Assembly (NCBI RefSeq): GCF_937967675.1
Contig: NZ_CALBSN010000040.1
Coordinates: forward strand, 1-25,358
Source of the DNA: an uncultured Flavobacterium sp.
GTDB taxonomy: Bacteria; Bacteroidota; Bacteroidia; Flavobacteriales; Flavobacteriaceae
Direction: 5' to 3'
DNA length: 25,358 nt
The notes under the pieces were generated by a model. That model saw nothing but the letters and a program-made list of their open reading frames with translations, was not told where the DNA came from and searched no databases. Of the stretch, positions 1 to 7,604 are shown one piece after another. Position 1 is the stretch's first letter, and the number at the start of each line of letters is the position of its first letter. The position numbers and the translations under genes were made by a program.

Positions 1-10
1 TACAAAAGTA

Positions 11-37
11 AAAAAAATCCCGATGTAAATCGGGATT
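11..37 (-). terminator. Rho-independent terminator after the oxidase subunit IV gene
   Basis: A 9-bp perfect stem (arms 16-24 and 29-37, around ATCCCGAT) closes a 4-nt loop. Read on the minus strand it is followed by a run of U. It lies 19 nt past the subunit IV stop codon and ends the cyoE-III-III-IV unit. Confidence 0.85.
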
Positions 38-55
38 ATATAATAGAAACAAGTG

Positions 56-406
56 TTAAAATATCCACTTTAAATGACCTGTTTTGTAAACATCAAAAAC
101 ATAGTTTCCTTCAACTAATAAAATAAAAGATAGATAAAGGATTAAGAAAACTACTGTCCAAACGATAGATCTTCTAAACCATTTTTTCTCACCTTCCATG
201 TGCATGAAAGCCCAAGTAATATAATAAGCTTTTACAATAGTTAAGATAATGAACAACCAGTTTAGCAAGTTCATTCCAGCGAAATTGTTAAAAAACAATG
301 CCTTTGGTTTATAGATACCGAATAAAACTTCTACGATAGTAATTACAGATAGTATTCCGAAAACTACCCAAATTCTTTTTGTATTTGATTCGTGTGCGTG
401 TGCCAT
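56..406 (-). CDS. Cytochrome c oxidase subunit IV, prokaryotic type
   Basis: This 116-aa protein has a short histidine-bearing N-terminus (MAHAHES) and three hydrophobic segments at about residues 12-30, 44-65 and 77-100. That is the size and topology of the bacterial COX4 family, a small accessory subunit of heme-copper oxidases in the inner membrane. Family knowledge gives it a stabilising or assembly role, with no cofactor ligands expected. It is the last gene of the cyoE-III-III-IV run, begins 20 nt after the subunit III gene and is followed at once by a strong terminator, which supports its membership of the oxidase operon. It is the least conserved subunit, so the identification rests partly on context. 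Confidence 0.82.
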   Translation of the reverse strand: MAHAHESNTKRIWVVFGILSVITIVEVLFGIYKPKALFFNNFAGMNLLNWLFIILTIVKAYYITWAFMHMEGEKKWFRRSIVWTVVFLILYLSFILLVEGNYVFDVYKTGHLKWIF

Positions 407-426
407 GATATACTTTTATTAAATAA

Positions 427-1407
427 TTATACTAAATAGAAGAAAGTAAATACGAATACCCACACTAAATCGACAAAGTGCCAGTACAATCCAACTTTTT
501 CAACCATTTCGTAACTTTTTCTTTTCTCGTAAGTACCTAATAACACATTAAAGAAAATGATGATATTAATTAATACTCCTGTAAATACGTGAAATCCGTG
601 GAAACCTGTAATAAAGAAGAAGAAGTTAGCAAATAATTTATGACCGTACTCGTTTCTAACTAAGTTAGCACCTTCTACAACATATTTAGCTTCAGCTAAT
701 CTTTTTAAAGATTCTTCTCTTGATAAAACAGTTTTATGTTTTTCAGTATTTAAATACTCTGAACGAACTAAAATAGACTCATCTGCTTTAAAACCTTCAA
801 CAACTTCATTAACAGAATAGGTTGGTAAAGAAGCTTCACTCATGAACCACATACCATTATTTCTGTTTAATTGCTCTCTTGCTTCTGGTAATGTAGCAGC
901 AAAATCAGCTAAAGCTACTCTTTTAAAAGTTCCGTCTTCTTGTTTTTGAACAAATTGTAAGATTGAACCCCCTTTAGTTTCAACAGCACCATATTCTCCT
1001 TTGATGAAATTTTTCCATTCCCAAGCTTGAGAACCCAAGAAGATAAAACCACCAACAATAGTTAACAACATGTAAAATGCTACTTTAGTTTTTTTCATGT
1101 GATGACCTGCATCAACTGCTAACACCATAGTAACTGAAGAGAAAATTAAGATAAAAGTCATTAACGCAACATAATACATAGGTGCATTTACGCCATGTAA
1201 AAATGGAAAGTGGTTAAAAACTTCATCGGCGATAGGCCAAGTTTCAATGAATTTAAATCTTGAAAAACCATACGCGGCTAAGAAACCAGAAAAAGTTAAT
1301 GCATCTGATAAGATGAAAAACCACATCATCATTTTACCATAGGTTGCTCCTAATGGTCCTGGACCTCCGTCTAAAGCGTGTTCGTCTGTAATAACTGTCG
1401 CTCCCAT
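427..1407 (-). CDS. Cytochrome c oxidase subunit III with a large soluble insertion
   Basis: A 326-aa membrane protein of the heme-copper oxidase subunit III family. Recognisable parts are the first helix motif MMMWFFILSDALTFSGF (about 26-42), the AWEW segment (128-131), TGFHGFHVFTG (267-277) and the closing helix YWHFVDLVWVFVF (308-320). Subunit III binds lipid and stabilises proton uptake by subunit I. The protein is longer than the usual 200-270 residues because residues about 138-256 form a charged, non-hydrophobic insert between the EW-containing helix and the NFFFFITGFHG helix. The insert lacks obvious membrane segments and probably forms a domain or long loop. The gene lies between a shorter subunit III paralogue (45 nt upstream) and subunit IV (20 nt downstream). 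Confidence 0.9.
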   Translation of the reverse strand: MGATVITDEHALDGGPGPLGATYGKMMMWFFILSDALTFSGFLAAYGFSRFKFIETWPIADEVFNHFPFLHGVNAPMYYVALMTFILIFSSVTMVLAVDAGHHMKKTKVAFYMLLTIVGGFIFLGSQAWEWKNFIKGEYGAVETKGGSILQFVQKQEDGTFKRVALADFAATLPEAREQLNRNNGMWFMSEASLPTYSVNEVVEGFKADESILVRSEYLNTEKHKTVLSREESLKRLAEAKYVVEGANLVRNEYGHKLFANFFFFITGFHGFHVFTGVLINIIIFFNVLLGTYEKRKSYEMVEKVGLYWHFVDLVWVFVFTFFYLV

Positions 1408-1452
1408 AAATTTTTTAATTGTTAAAAAGTTCCCAAATTTATTATTTTTTTT

Positions 1453-2040
1453 CTATTTGAAAAAATAGAAAAATAAAAACAGATAAACCCAAATAAAATC
1501 CATAAAGTGCCAATACATCGCACTTAGCTCTATACCAAGGGTTTGAGCCGAATTGTATTTTTGTTTATAATGATTATAAATTACTACTAAAAGCGAAATA
1601 ATACCCCCTAAAAGGTGTGCAATATGAACTAAAACAGCGATATATAAAAATGAAGTAGTTACATTACTTTCACTTCCTGTAAAAAAGTAGCCATTTTCAA
1701 TTACTTGCCCAAATCCTTTAAACTGTAATACTATAAACGCAATTCCAAGCGCTAAAGTAATCAATAAAAACATTGAAGCACCATTTCTGTTGTCTTTTTT
1801 TGTTGCTTGTAAAGCTAAGTAAAAAGTAAAACTACTTACTAACATAGCTACTGTACTGATTACAAATGCAGAAGGCAATACAAAATCTTTCAACCAATCT
1901 GGTCTTGATTTACTTACTACATAGGCACTTGTTAGTCCAGCGAAAATCATACAGATGCTAATCATCCCAAACCACAACAACATTTTGTACGTTCTGCCTT
2001 TGCGAGCTTGTTCTTCTTCCAAAGTCATTCTATTTTCCAT
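1453..2040 (-). CDS. Second, short cytochrome c oxidase subunit III-like protein
   Basis: A 195-aa protein with five predicted membrane segments (about 20-43, 55-77, 89-106, 131-156, 175-194). It ends in the subunit III signature YWHFMDFIWVYLFLFF, closely matching the end of the next gene's product. The HIAHLLGG stretch (139-146) matches the HG-x-HV helix of the family. The N-terminus is charged and cytoplasmic. It starts 2 nt after the cyoE stop, so the two are probably translationally coupled. Two subunit III-family genes in tandem are usual for Flavobacteria. Whether both enter one oxidase or this one serves assembly cannot be told from sequence. Confidence 0.87.
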   Translation of the reverse strand: MENRMTLEEEQARKGRTYKMLLWFGMISICMIFAGLTSAYVVSKSRPDWLKDFVLPSAFVISTVAMLVSSFTFYLALQATKKDNRNGASMFLLITLALGIAFIVLQFKGFGQVIENGYFFTGSESNVTTSFLYIAVLVHIAHLLGGIISLLVVIYNHYKQKYNSAQTLGIELSAMYWHFMDFIWVYLFLFFYFFK

Positions 2041-2042
2041 AA

Positions 2043-2945
2043 CTATCGTAAAAATTTATCTATAACATATATTATTTGCAACAAGGAAATGTACGAAACA
2101 CTAACAATCATTAATTTTCTTGCCGCTTTTGCATCCATTTGTTTGTGTAACTGTACCGCATAAAACAACATCCATAATCCTAACAAAAATACGATTACCG
2201 CTGCAGTTTTCGATAAAATCAAATTTCCGGTAAACCCAAAAACTGGAATTATCGAGGCTAAAATCATCCAAATCGTATATAAAATCGTTTGAAGTGCTGT
2301 TTTTTTATCGCGTTCTCCTGTTGGCAACATAAAGAACCCAGCCTTTTTGTAATCGTCATACAAGAACCAACCGATGGCCCAAAAATGTGGAAATTGCCAG
2401 AAGAATTGAATAATAAATAACGTTCCAGCTTCAATTCCGAATTGACCTGTTGCAGCTACCCAACCTAACATAAAAGGAATAGCACCTGGAAAAGCTCCAA
2501 CAAAAACAGAAAGCGGCGTTACCGTTTTTAATGGCGTATACAAACTCACATACATGAAAATCGAAATTGCGCCAAACATAGCGGTTTTAGGATTTACATT
2601 GTATAAAATAGCTAATCCTAAAATGGTTAAAACACATCCTAAAATAAAAGCATTTTGTTTAGAGATTCTACCAGAAGGTAATGGACGATTTTTAGTTCGG
2701 TCCATTTTGGCATCTAATTCAATTTCTATGATTTGATTGAAAACATTGGAAGCGCCCACCATGCAGTAACCTCCAACGATTAATAGTGCTAAAACCAACC
2801 ATTGAAACGGTTGTTCCTCATTAAATCCTAACAAATAACCCGCAATAGTAGAAACCACTACACTAATAGATAAGCGTGCCTTTGTAATTTCTACAAAGTC
2901 TTTGTAAAAAGATTTTTTAATTTGAGGTTGAGTATTCGTGTCCAC
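2043..2945 (-). CDS. cyoE: Protoheme IX farnesyltransferase (heme O synthase)
   Basis: A 300-aa UbiA-superfamily prenyltransferase (also named ctaB) that transfers a farnesyl group to heme B to make heme O, the precursor of heme A in the oxidase whose genes follow. The first acidic motif is at residues about 70-90 (N70, E74, D78, D82, then RTKNRPLP), and the second is in the loop with FPHFWAIGWFLYDDY (about 185-200). About eight hydrophobic helices follow family topology, and length is normal. The start codon is GTG (complement of CAC at 2943-2945). No in-frame ATG lies before the conserved KSFYKDFVEITKARLS segment, and a promoter-like element ends 29 nt upstream, so GTG is the best start. 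It is the first gene of the left oxidase operon. Confidence 0.93.
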   Translation of the reverse strand: MDTNTQPQIKKSFYKDFVEITKARLSISVVVSTIAGYLLGFNEEQPFQWLVLALLIVGGYCMVGASNVFNQIIEIELDAKMDRTKNRPLPSGRISKQNAFILGCVLTILGLAILYNVNPKTAMFGAISIFMYVSLYTPLKTVTPLSVFVGAFPGAIPFMLGWVAATGQFGIEAGTLFIIQFFWQFPHFWAIGWFLYDDYKKAGFFMLPTGERDKKTALQTILYTIWMILASIIPVFGFTGNLILSKTAAVIVFLLGLWMLFYAVQLHKQMDAKAARKLMIVSVSYISLLQIIYVIDKFLR

Positions 2946-2974
2946 TTTAGTGTTTTTCGCTGTGAAATTGCGCG

Positions 2975-2982
2975 CAAAGATA
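2975..2982 (-). promoter_or_regulatory. Bacteroidota -7 element (TATCTTTG) for the cyoE oxidase operon
   Basis: The minus strand reads TATCTTTG, a perfect TAnnTTTG element, 29 nt before the cyoE GTG start. Upstream is AT-rich, and no clear TTG -33 box is seen at the usual spacing. Position between the remB stop and cyoE fits a promoter for the four-gene oxidase unit. Confidence 0.6.
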
Positions 2983-2990
2983 CGATATGA

Positions 2991-3018
2991 AAATTAGAAT
3001 TTAGAATTTAGATTTTAG
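2991..3018. repeat. Four 7-bp AT-rich tandem units upstream of the cyoE promoter
   Basis: On the plus strand the units are aaattag, aatttag, aatttag and attttag, four head-to-tail heptads between the remB stop and the TATCTTTG element. They cover the region where a -33 box would lie. They could be a slipped-strand repeat, an AT-rich upstream element, or neutral. Confidence 0.6.
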
Positions 3019-3035
3019 AAAATTCGTTAAATCTA

Positions 3036-5138
3036 CTAATAATCAAAATACCAGTTAAATAAATCGCTTCTTAATCCAATTGAAAACCAAGTGGTGTTTG
3101 ATTTTATTGTTGCTGCAGTTTCAGCTGTTGGGTCGAAATTTCTCAACATTACATTTCCAAAAACTTTTAAATTTGAAGCTGGATTAACTAAATACCCTAC
3201 TTGTAAATCAGCAATCATAACCGTTGTTTTATTTCCTTGCGCAATTGAAACCCCAGTATCGTATGGGCGATTTTCATCGTAATCTAAATATATATTACCT
3301 CCGTAGTTGAAGTTATCGGTTCCGTTATTAAAATCAAATCCGCGTTGGCCGTAAATTAATTTCGCATCAGCAAAATATCTTCCTTTATAATAACGTGCAA
3401 TAGCAATAAATTCTCTAAAATTCGCTCCCCATAAATGCCCCATACTTTGATTGTTGTGACCGTAATTAGTAATTGGATCACTATGCGAATACACGTAAGG
3501 ACGCACTTGATTATATTCTACCTGAAGTAATAAATTCTTTATTTTAAACGCATCATAATACTTAGCTCCAATTTGGTATGCAAATTTATTTCTCCAACTT
3601 TGATTGCTTTGTTTTACATCACCAATTGCAAACTCGTCAATTAAAAACTGTCCGTAAAAGTTAATTTGATTGTTCAGTTTGTATTTTGAAGTTAATCCAA
3701 GCAATGCATTTCCTGTTTTAGACGATGAGCCAAACTCAACCGTTCTGTAAAAAATTAATGGATTCACAAAATTAAAATCGAAACCTCTATCGTTGGTATT
3801 CGTCCAAACCACATTTTCAAAGAAACCTAAATTCCATCTTTTAGTTACATTCCAACTCAAATAATGACTTGCCATGTATTTTGTAGTATAGGTTCCGTCA
3901 ACTGTAGCGGCATCACGAACATCTTTTAGCCACATGTAGGTATTGGTGTATTTAATTTTCCAAAAAGTAGTGTTGATTTTGAAATACGGATATGGGCTTG
4001 CACCATCACTTTGTAATAAAGAACGATATCCATCACCTAAGAAATTTCTTCCGTAACCTAGTTGTAGATTTACAAATTTACTTGGTTGGTATTTGATATT
4101 TGCTTCTGCCAATGGAAAATCATAAGCATCCTCTTTAAAACGTTTGGCAATTCCAATTCCTGGGATAATCGCTGAATTTCCACCCGAAGGACGAATACTT
4201 TCTGCGTATGCATTGTAATAATCAGCAAATCTACCTTGACTTTCATAGATAGAAGTTGTAAAAGTTAATTGCTTTCCTAAACCACCATTTACAATTAAAC
4301 CTCTTGTGTTAACAAATGTGTTCGAAGCTTCACTTTCAGTATCTTTTCCTAATCTAAAATCGAAAATTGGATTTAGAGTGAACCAATATTCTTCACCTTG
4401 AATCGCTACTAAATTTTCGTTCCATAGTTTTCTTCCCCACCAAGATGCTTTTTGTTTCGCAAAAGATTGGTTTGCCGTTTCAAAATCATAATATTTTGCT
4501 ACTTCATCATACGAATAAGGTTTTGAAGCCGTGTGATTATTGCTTCCTACTTGATTTAACAAAGCATCGAAAACACCATAATTTTGATGTGAAAACTGCA
4601 CAATTCCCGAACTTTTAAACTGCGGATTTTCGAATGGTTTTATCACCAAATCATCGTATTCTGATAATTCTTTTTTGTTATCAATTAACAGCGTATTTGT
4701 TTTGGCATATTTAGTAGCTACATCTTCTAGAGTGTTTGGGGCAACTAAAGGAATATTGATTTTTATAGAAAATTTGGAATACGTTGGCTTTCCTGCATAA
4801 GTAGCAGGTGAAACTTTTGGCAATGATTCAAAAACACGAGCAGCTTCTTTTTTTAGTGACTCATGTGCTGCGTCGGTATACAAAACCTTGAAATCTCCCG
4901 TAGTATCCACTTCAAAAACAGCAATTACTGTTCCTTTATAATTTTGATCTTGAAGTTCTTGTGGTACTTTAAAATTGTTATAAAAATAATTTTGAATCGT
5001 ATTATAAAAGCAAGATTCCTGTTGTTTACCAGTAGCATTTACACAATCTGAAAATATTGGAAATTGTTCATTTGACGAATGTTGAGCAAAAGTTGTAAAT
5101 CCGAGAAACAACAATAGGAAACAGTATATTTTTCTCAT
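3036..5138 (-). CDS. remB: Gliding motility protein RemB, outer-membrane beta-barrel with N-terminal TonB-C-like domain
   Basis: A 700-aa exported protein. Residues 1-18 are a signal peptide (KIYCFLLLFLGFTTFAQ). Residues about 25-131 look like a TonB C-terminal domain: PIFSDC, a second Cys 11 residues after the first (C32, C43), GTVIAVFEVDTTGDF, and KIN(I/V)P at the end. The two TonB genes upstream carry the same pattern. From about residue 175 the chain alternates in amphipathic, aromatic-rich strands to a C-terminal WYFDY, as expected of an outer-membrane barrel. GYGRNFLGDGYRSLL (361-375) resembles Wzi-type capsule lectin barrels. Mutations in the F. johnsoniae homologue affect gliding, but its mechanism is unresolved. 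It starts 9 nt after the deoC stop, so the two probably share a transcript. The name rests on similarity plus the sprA-gcvH-vanZ-tonB context; the fused domain is my own reading. Confidence 0.8.
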   Translation of the reverse strand: MRKIYCFLLLFLGFTTFAQHSSNEQFPIFSDCVNATGKQQESCFYNTIQNYFYNNFKVPQELQDQNYKGTVIAVFEVDTTGDFKVLYTDAAHESLKKEAARVFESLPKVSPATYAGKPTYSKFSIKINIPLVAPNTLEDVATKYAKTNTLLIDNKKELSEYDDLVIKPFENPQFKSSGIVQFSHQNYGVFDALLNQVGSNNHTASKPYSYDEVAKYYDFETANQSFAKQKASWWGRKLWNENLVAIQGEEYWFTLNPIFDFRLGKDTESEASNTFVNTRGLIVNGGLGKQLTFTTSIYESQGRFADYYNAYAESIRPSGGNSAIIPGIGIAKRFKEDAYDFPLAEANIKYQPSKFVNLQLGYGRNFLGDGYRSLLQSDGASPYPYFKINTTFWKIKYTNTYMWLKDVRDAATVDGTYTTKYMASHYLSWNVTKRWNLGFFENVVWTNTNDRGFDFNFVNPLIFYRTVEFGSSSKTGNALLGLTSKYKLNNQINFYGQFLIDEFAIGDVKQSNQSWRNKFAYQIGAKYYDAFKIKNLLLQVEYNQVRPYVYSHSDPITNYGHNNQSMGHLWGANFREFIAIARYYKGRYFADAKLIYGQRGFDFNNGTDNFNYGGNIYLDYDENRPYDTGVSIAQGNKTTVMIADLQVGYLVNPASNLKVFGNVMLRNFDPTAETAATIKSNTTWFSIGLRSDLFNWYFDY

Positions 5139-5147
5139 AAGATATTT

Positions 5148-5891
5148 TTAATAATCGCTATTTGAAATTTCGCCATTTGCAATTGCTATAGCAGCTGAAG
5201 TTCCAATTCGTTTTACGCCTAATTGAACCATTTCTACAGCTTCTTCATAAGTTCTTACTCCTCCTGCAGCTTTAACGGGTAGCGGACAAGAATTTTCAAG
5301 CATTAATTTAATGGTTGGAACTGTAGCTCCATTTGGAACACCTTCTGGCGTTTTATAAAAACCTGTTGATGATTTCACAAATACCTTATCGTATTCTTTT
5401 TCACTAAAATTAGCAATTACCACATTCTTAATTAATGCCGATAATTGTACAATTTGATTATTATCTAAAGCTGCTACTTCAATTATCCACTTTACAATTT
5501 TATTACACTCTAATCCTAACTTTGTTCCTTGTAAAACTTGCTCTTTTACAACATCTATTTCACCCCTTTTAAAAGCCTCATAATCTACCACATAGTCCAG
5601 ATCATCAACACCATTTTCGATAGCACGTTTCGCTTCTGATAATTTATTATCTAAAGTTCCATTTCCTAATGGAAAATCGATAACAGTTCCAATAGTTACT
5701 TTTGAATTTGATTCTTCAATCATTCTTTTTGCCAAAGCAACTTTATCTGGACGAATCATAATCAATTTAAAATCATTATCAATGGCCTCTTGAATACAAT
5801 TTTTAACAACTTCTGTGTTTTCATCTTCAGAGAGATTTGCCTGAGCTGCTGTTTTAAGATAGGTTGAATCTAAATATTGCTTGATGTTCAT
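5148..5891 (-). CDS. deoC: Deoxyribose-phosphate aldolase
   Basis: A 247-aa cytoplasmic class I aldolase that cleaves 2-deoxyribose 5-phosphate to acetaldehyde and glyceraldehyde 3-phosphate in deoxynucleoside catabolism. The Schiff-base lysine is K173 in FVKSSTGF, the second active-site lysine is K207 in VKAAGGVR, and the acid is D99 in DDLDYVVDY. Length is usual. I start at the ATG encoding MNIKQYL. A longer reading of 20 residues begins upstream but would run through the terminator hairpin at 5925-5940, so it is rejected. The sequence TATTTTTA, 19 nt before the ATG, is one base off the TAnnTTTG element and may be its promoter. remB follows after 9 nt, with no obvious metabolic link to gliding. 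Confidence 0.93.
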   Translation of the reverse strand: MNIKQYLDSTYLKTAAQANLSEDENTEVVKNCIQEAIDNDFKLIMIRPDKVALAKRMIEESNSKVTIGTVIDFPLGNGTLDNKLSEAKRAIENGVDDLDYVVDYEAFKRGEIDVVKEQVLQGTKLGLECNKIVKWIIEVAALDNNQIVQLSALIKNVVIANFSEKEYDKVFVKSSTGFYKTPEGVPNGATVPTIKLMLENSCPLPVKAAGGVRTYEEAVEMVQLGVKRIGTSAAIAIANGEISNSDY

Positions 5892-5917
5892 TTCGTAAGA
5901 ATTAAAAGTGTAAAAAT

Positions 5918-5941
5918 AAAAAAATCCCATCGAAATGGGAC
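5918..5941 (-). terminator. Terminator with a TTCG tetraloop after the first TonB gene
   Basis: Arms 5925-5930 and 5935-5940 (TCCCAT/ATGGGA) enclose TTCG on the minus strand, followed by seven U. It lies 23 nt past the stop of the TonB gene at 5964 and separates it from deoC. The hairpin is also flanked by U on the other strand, but no plus-strand gene is present. Confidence 0.85.
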
Positions 5942-5963
5942 TTTTTATCACAATATTATTTAG

Positions 5964-6719
5964 TTATCGTATTTTAAACACAACAGGAATCGAATATTTG
6001 ATTCTCACTGACTTATCTCCTTGCTTAGCAGGAATTAATTTAGGAACTCTCTTTACTGCTTTTTCGGCTGCTTTTTGCATTTCAGAAGTGGCTCTTTTAT
6101 TATTTAAAGCCACAACATTAGTAATAGTTCCATTCTCATCGATTATAAATTCTACTTGGGCTACCCCTTGCTTTCCAGCTTCTAAATCTTCTTCAGGATA
6201 TACTAAGTTTTTCACAATCGCTTTAGCTAATTGTTCATCGAAACAAGCTTTTTGTTCTGCTCTACTTAATCCTTTACAAGTTGGAAACATGGGCAATTGT
6301 TCAACCGAAAAAGGTGAGTATTCTGATGGGGTTTCAACTTTACCAGTATTATCAGGATTTACGATTGGATTTGAATTTGTATTGCTTTGATTATCCCCAT
6401 GACTATCTTGACTTGCTAATTTTGTTTGATTATCCTCCTTTTTAGGCTCTTCTTTAGTAATTTTAAAAACCTGTGTAAGTGGACTTTTTGTAACTAATGG
6501 TTTAACAGTAATTTGAGGTTTCGTTATGGGCGCAGGATTGTATACAAACGTTTCTTCCTCAGGGATATCTACTGTAGGAATATATTTTGCTTTGTATTTT
6601 TTATCCTCAAAATTAAATTCAAGAATAAAAAGCACCACTAACATCGTAGCAATTAAACCAACTTGAAAATAGATAAAACTATTTTTTGATCTTTTCGGGA
6701 AATCGACATTTGCTTTCAT
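5964..6719 (-). CDS. Energy transducer TonB (paralogue 1)
   Basis: A 251-aa inner-membrane-anchored, periplasm-spanning protein. A short cytoplasmic N-terminus with KRSKNS is followed by one membrane helix (about 16-34). A flexible linker rich in Pro, Lys, Asn and Gln (about 45-135) leads to a C-terminal TonB domain (about 140-251) with GVAQVEFIIDENGTITNV and IKYSIPVVFKI. It is expected to pass energy from ExbB/ExbD to outer-membrane TonB-dependent receptors; no exbBD or receptor gene is in the window. C148 and C159 in PMFPTC-x10-C may form a disulfide, and the same pair occurs in the next TonB and in RemB. The linker lacks the polyproline run of its neighbour. Terminators lie on both sides, so it may be transcribed alone, though I see no clear promoter in the 70 nt upstream. 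Confidence 0.88.
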   Translation of the reverse strand: MKANVDFPKRSKNSFIYFQVGLIATMLVVLFILEFNFEDKKYKAKYIPTVDIPEEETFVYNPAPITKPQITVKPLVTKSPLTQVFKITKEEPKKEDNQTKLASQDSHGDNQSNTNSNPIVNPDNTGKVETPSEYSPFSVEQLPMFPTCKGLSRAEQKACFDEQLAKAIVKNLVYPEEDLEAGKQGVAQVEFIIDENGTITNVVALNNKRATSEMQKAAEKAVKRVPKLIPAKQGDKSVRIKYSIPVVFKIR

Positions 6720-6775
6720 AATTATATAGATTAATAGTTAACGGTTTGTTAATTAGTCTATACAATTTATGTGCC

Positions 6776-6806
6776 AAAAAAAATCCCAACTTTTCAGTTG
6801 GGATTT
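6776..6806 (-). terminator. Terminator between the two TonB genes
   Basis: An 11-bp stem (arms 6781-6791 and 6796-6806, core ATCCCAACT) closes a GAAA tetraloop on the minus strand and runs into a U tract. It lies directly after the stop of the TonB gene at 6811, so the two TonB paralogues are probably not fully co-transcribed. Confidence 0.85.
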
Positions 6807-6810
6807 TATA

Positions 6811-7548
6811 TTATTGTAATTTGAATGTAATTGGCTGGCTGTATTTTACTTTTACAGGTTTACCTCTTTGCATACCAGGTTTAAATTTAGGTAATTTAGA
6901 GATTACTCTTAGAGCTTCTTTTTCAAGCAGCTCACCACCTTTAGGTCCTCTAGCTTGAACATTAGTAATACTTCCATCTTTATCAATAACAAAAAGAACT
7001 GATACTCTACCTTGAATATTATCTTCCATTGCTCTTTCAGGATATTGTTGGTTTTTCTTAATATGCTTAGCCATTTGCTCCATAAAACACTCTAATCGTT
7101 TGTTTTTAGCAACACCTTCACATCCAGGAAAAACAGGAACATCTTCAATTACAGCAAAAGGAACTTCTTCATCAATTTCTTCAGCAGTTCCTCCCTCTTC
7201 TCCGTATGAAGAAGCTTGAGTTACAACTACAGCTTTATTTTCATTTACTTCCGTAGTTTCAATTTTCTTTTCTTCTAAAACTTGTTTGTTATCAACAATT
7301 TGAATTACTTCAGGTGCTGGTGGAGGTGGAGGTGGTAGTCTTTGTGCAGGAGGCATTGTTAAAATAACCTCTTCTTCATCTGCTATCATGTTATCTGCAA
7401 CACCAATTTCTACAGTTTCTTCGATTGGATCTTGAGATTTCATCTCTAAACTCACATAAGTTAACATTAATACTGCTGTTAAGCCTACAAGAAAATAAAG
7501 AGAGCTATTTCTCTTTGGATCAACATTTGGATTTTTCTTTACTTCCAT
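6811..7548 (-). CDS. Energy transducer TonB (paralogue 2)
   Basis: A 245-aa TonB family protein with the same plan as the downstream paralogue. KRNSSLYFLVGL leads into one membrane helix (about 18-34). A linker carries six consecutive prolines at residues 72-77 and a long acidic stretch (EEGGTAEEIDEEVP, 117-130). The C-terminal TonB domain (about 136-245) has PVFPGC, YPERAMEDNIQGRVSVLFVIDKDG split by the usual turn, and VKYSQPITFKLQ. C143 and C154 have the C-x10-C spacing shared with paralogue 1 and RemB. It sits between a VanZ-family gene (56-nt gap) and a strong terminator. The minus strand reads TATATTAG 19 nt before the ATG, one base from TAnnTTTG, so it may have its own weak promoter. 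Confidence 0.9.
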   Translation of the reverse strand: MEVKKNPNVDPKRNSSLYFLVGLTAVLMLTYVSLEMKSQDPIEETVEIGVADNMIADEEEVILTMPPAQRLPPPPPPAPEVIQIVDNKQVLEEKKIETTEVNENKAVVVTQASSYGEEGGTAEEIDEEVPFAVIEDVPVFPGCEGVAKNKRLECFMEQMAKHIKKNQQYPERAMEDNIQGRVSVLFVIDKDGSITNVQARGPKGGELLEKEALRVISKLPKFKPGMQRGKPVKVKYSQPITFKLQ

Positions 7549-7567
7549 AACTTTATTTTTGAAGGTG

Positions 7568-7575
7568 CTAATATA
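7568..7575 (-). promoter_or_regulatory. Possible -7 element (TATATTAG) before TonB paralogue 2
   Basis: One mismatch to TAnnTTTG, with 19 nt to the ATG, about the same spacing as the better elements in this window. No convincing TTG box is seen upstream. Confidence 0.3.
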
Positions 7576-7604
7576 CTTAATATTAGAAATGTTTTGAAAA
7601 AAAA

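Noticed and set aside
5892..5951. A 20-residue N-terminal extension of deoC
   Set aside because: It would place the start inside the TTCG-loop terminator of the preceding gene, and the family begins at MNIKQYL.
5935..6390. A 151-codon open frame on the plus strand across TonB paralogue 1
   Set aside because: Its first codons read through the terminator hairpin and the rest mirrors the TonB frame; no recognisable domain.
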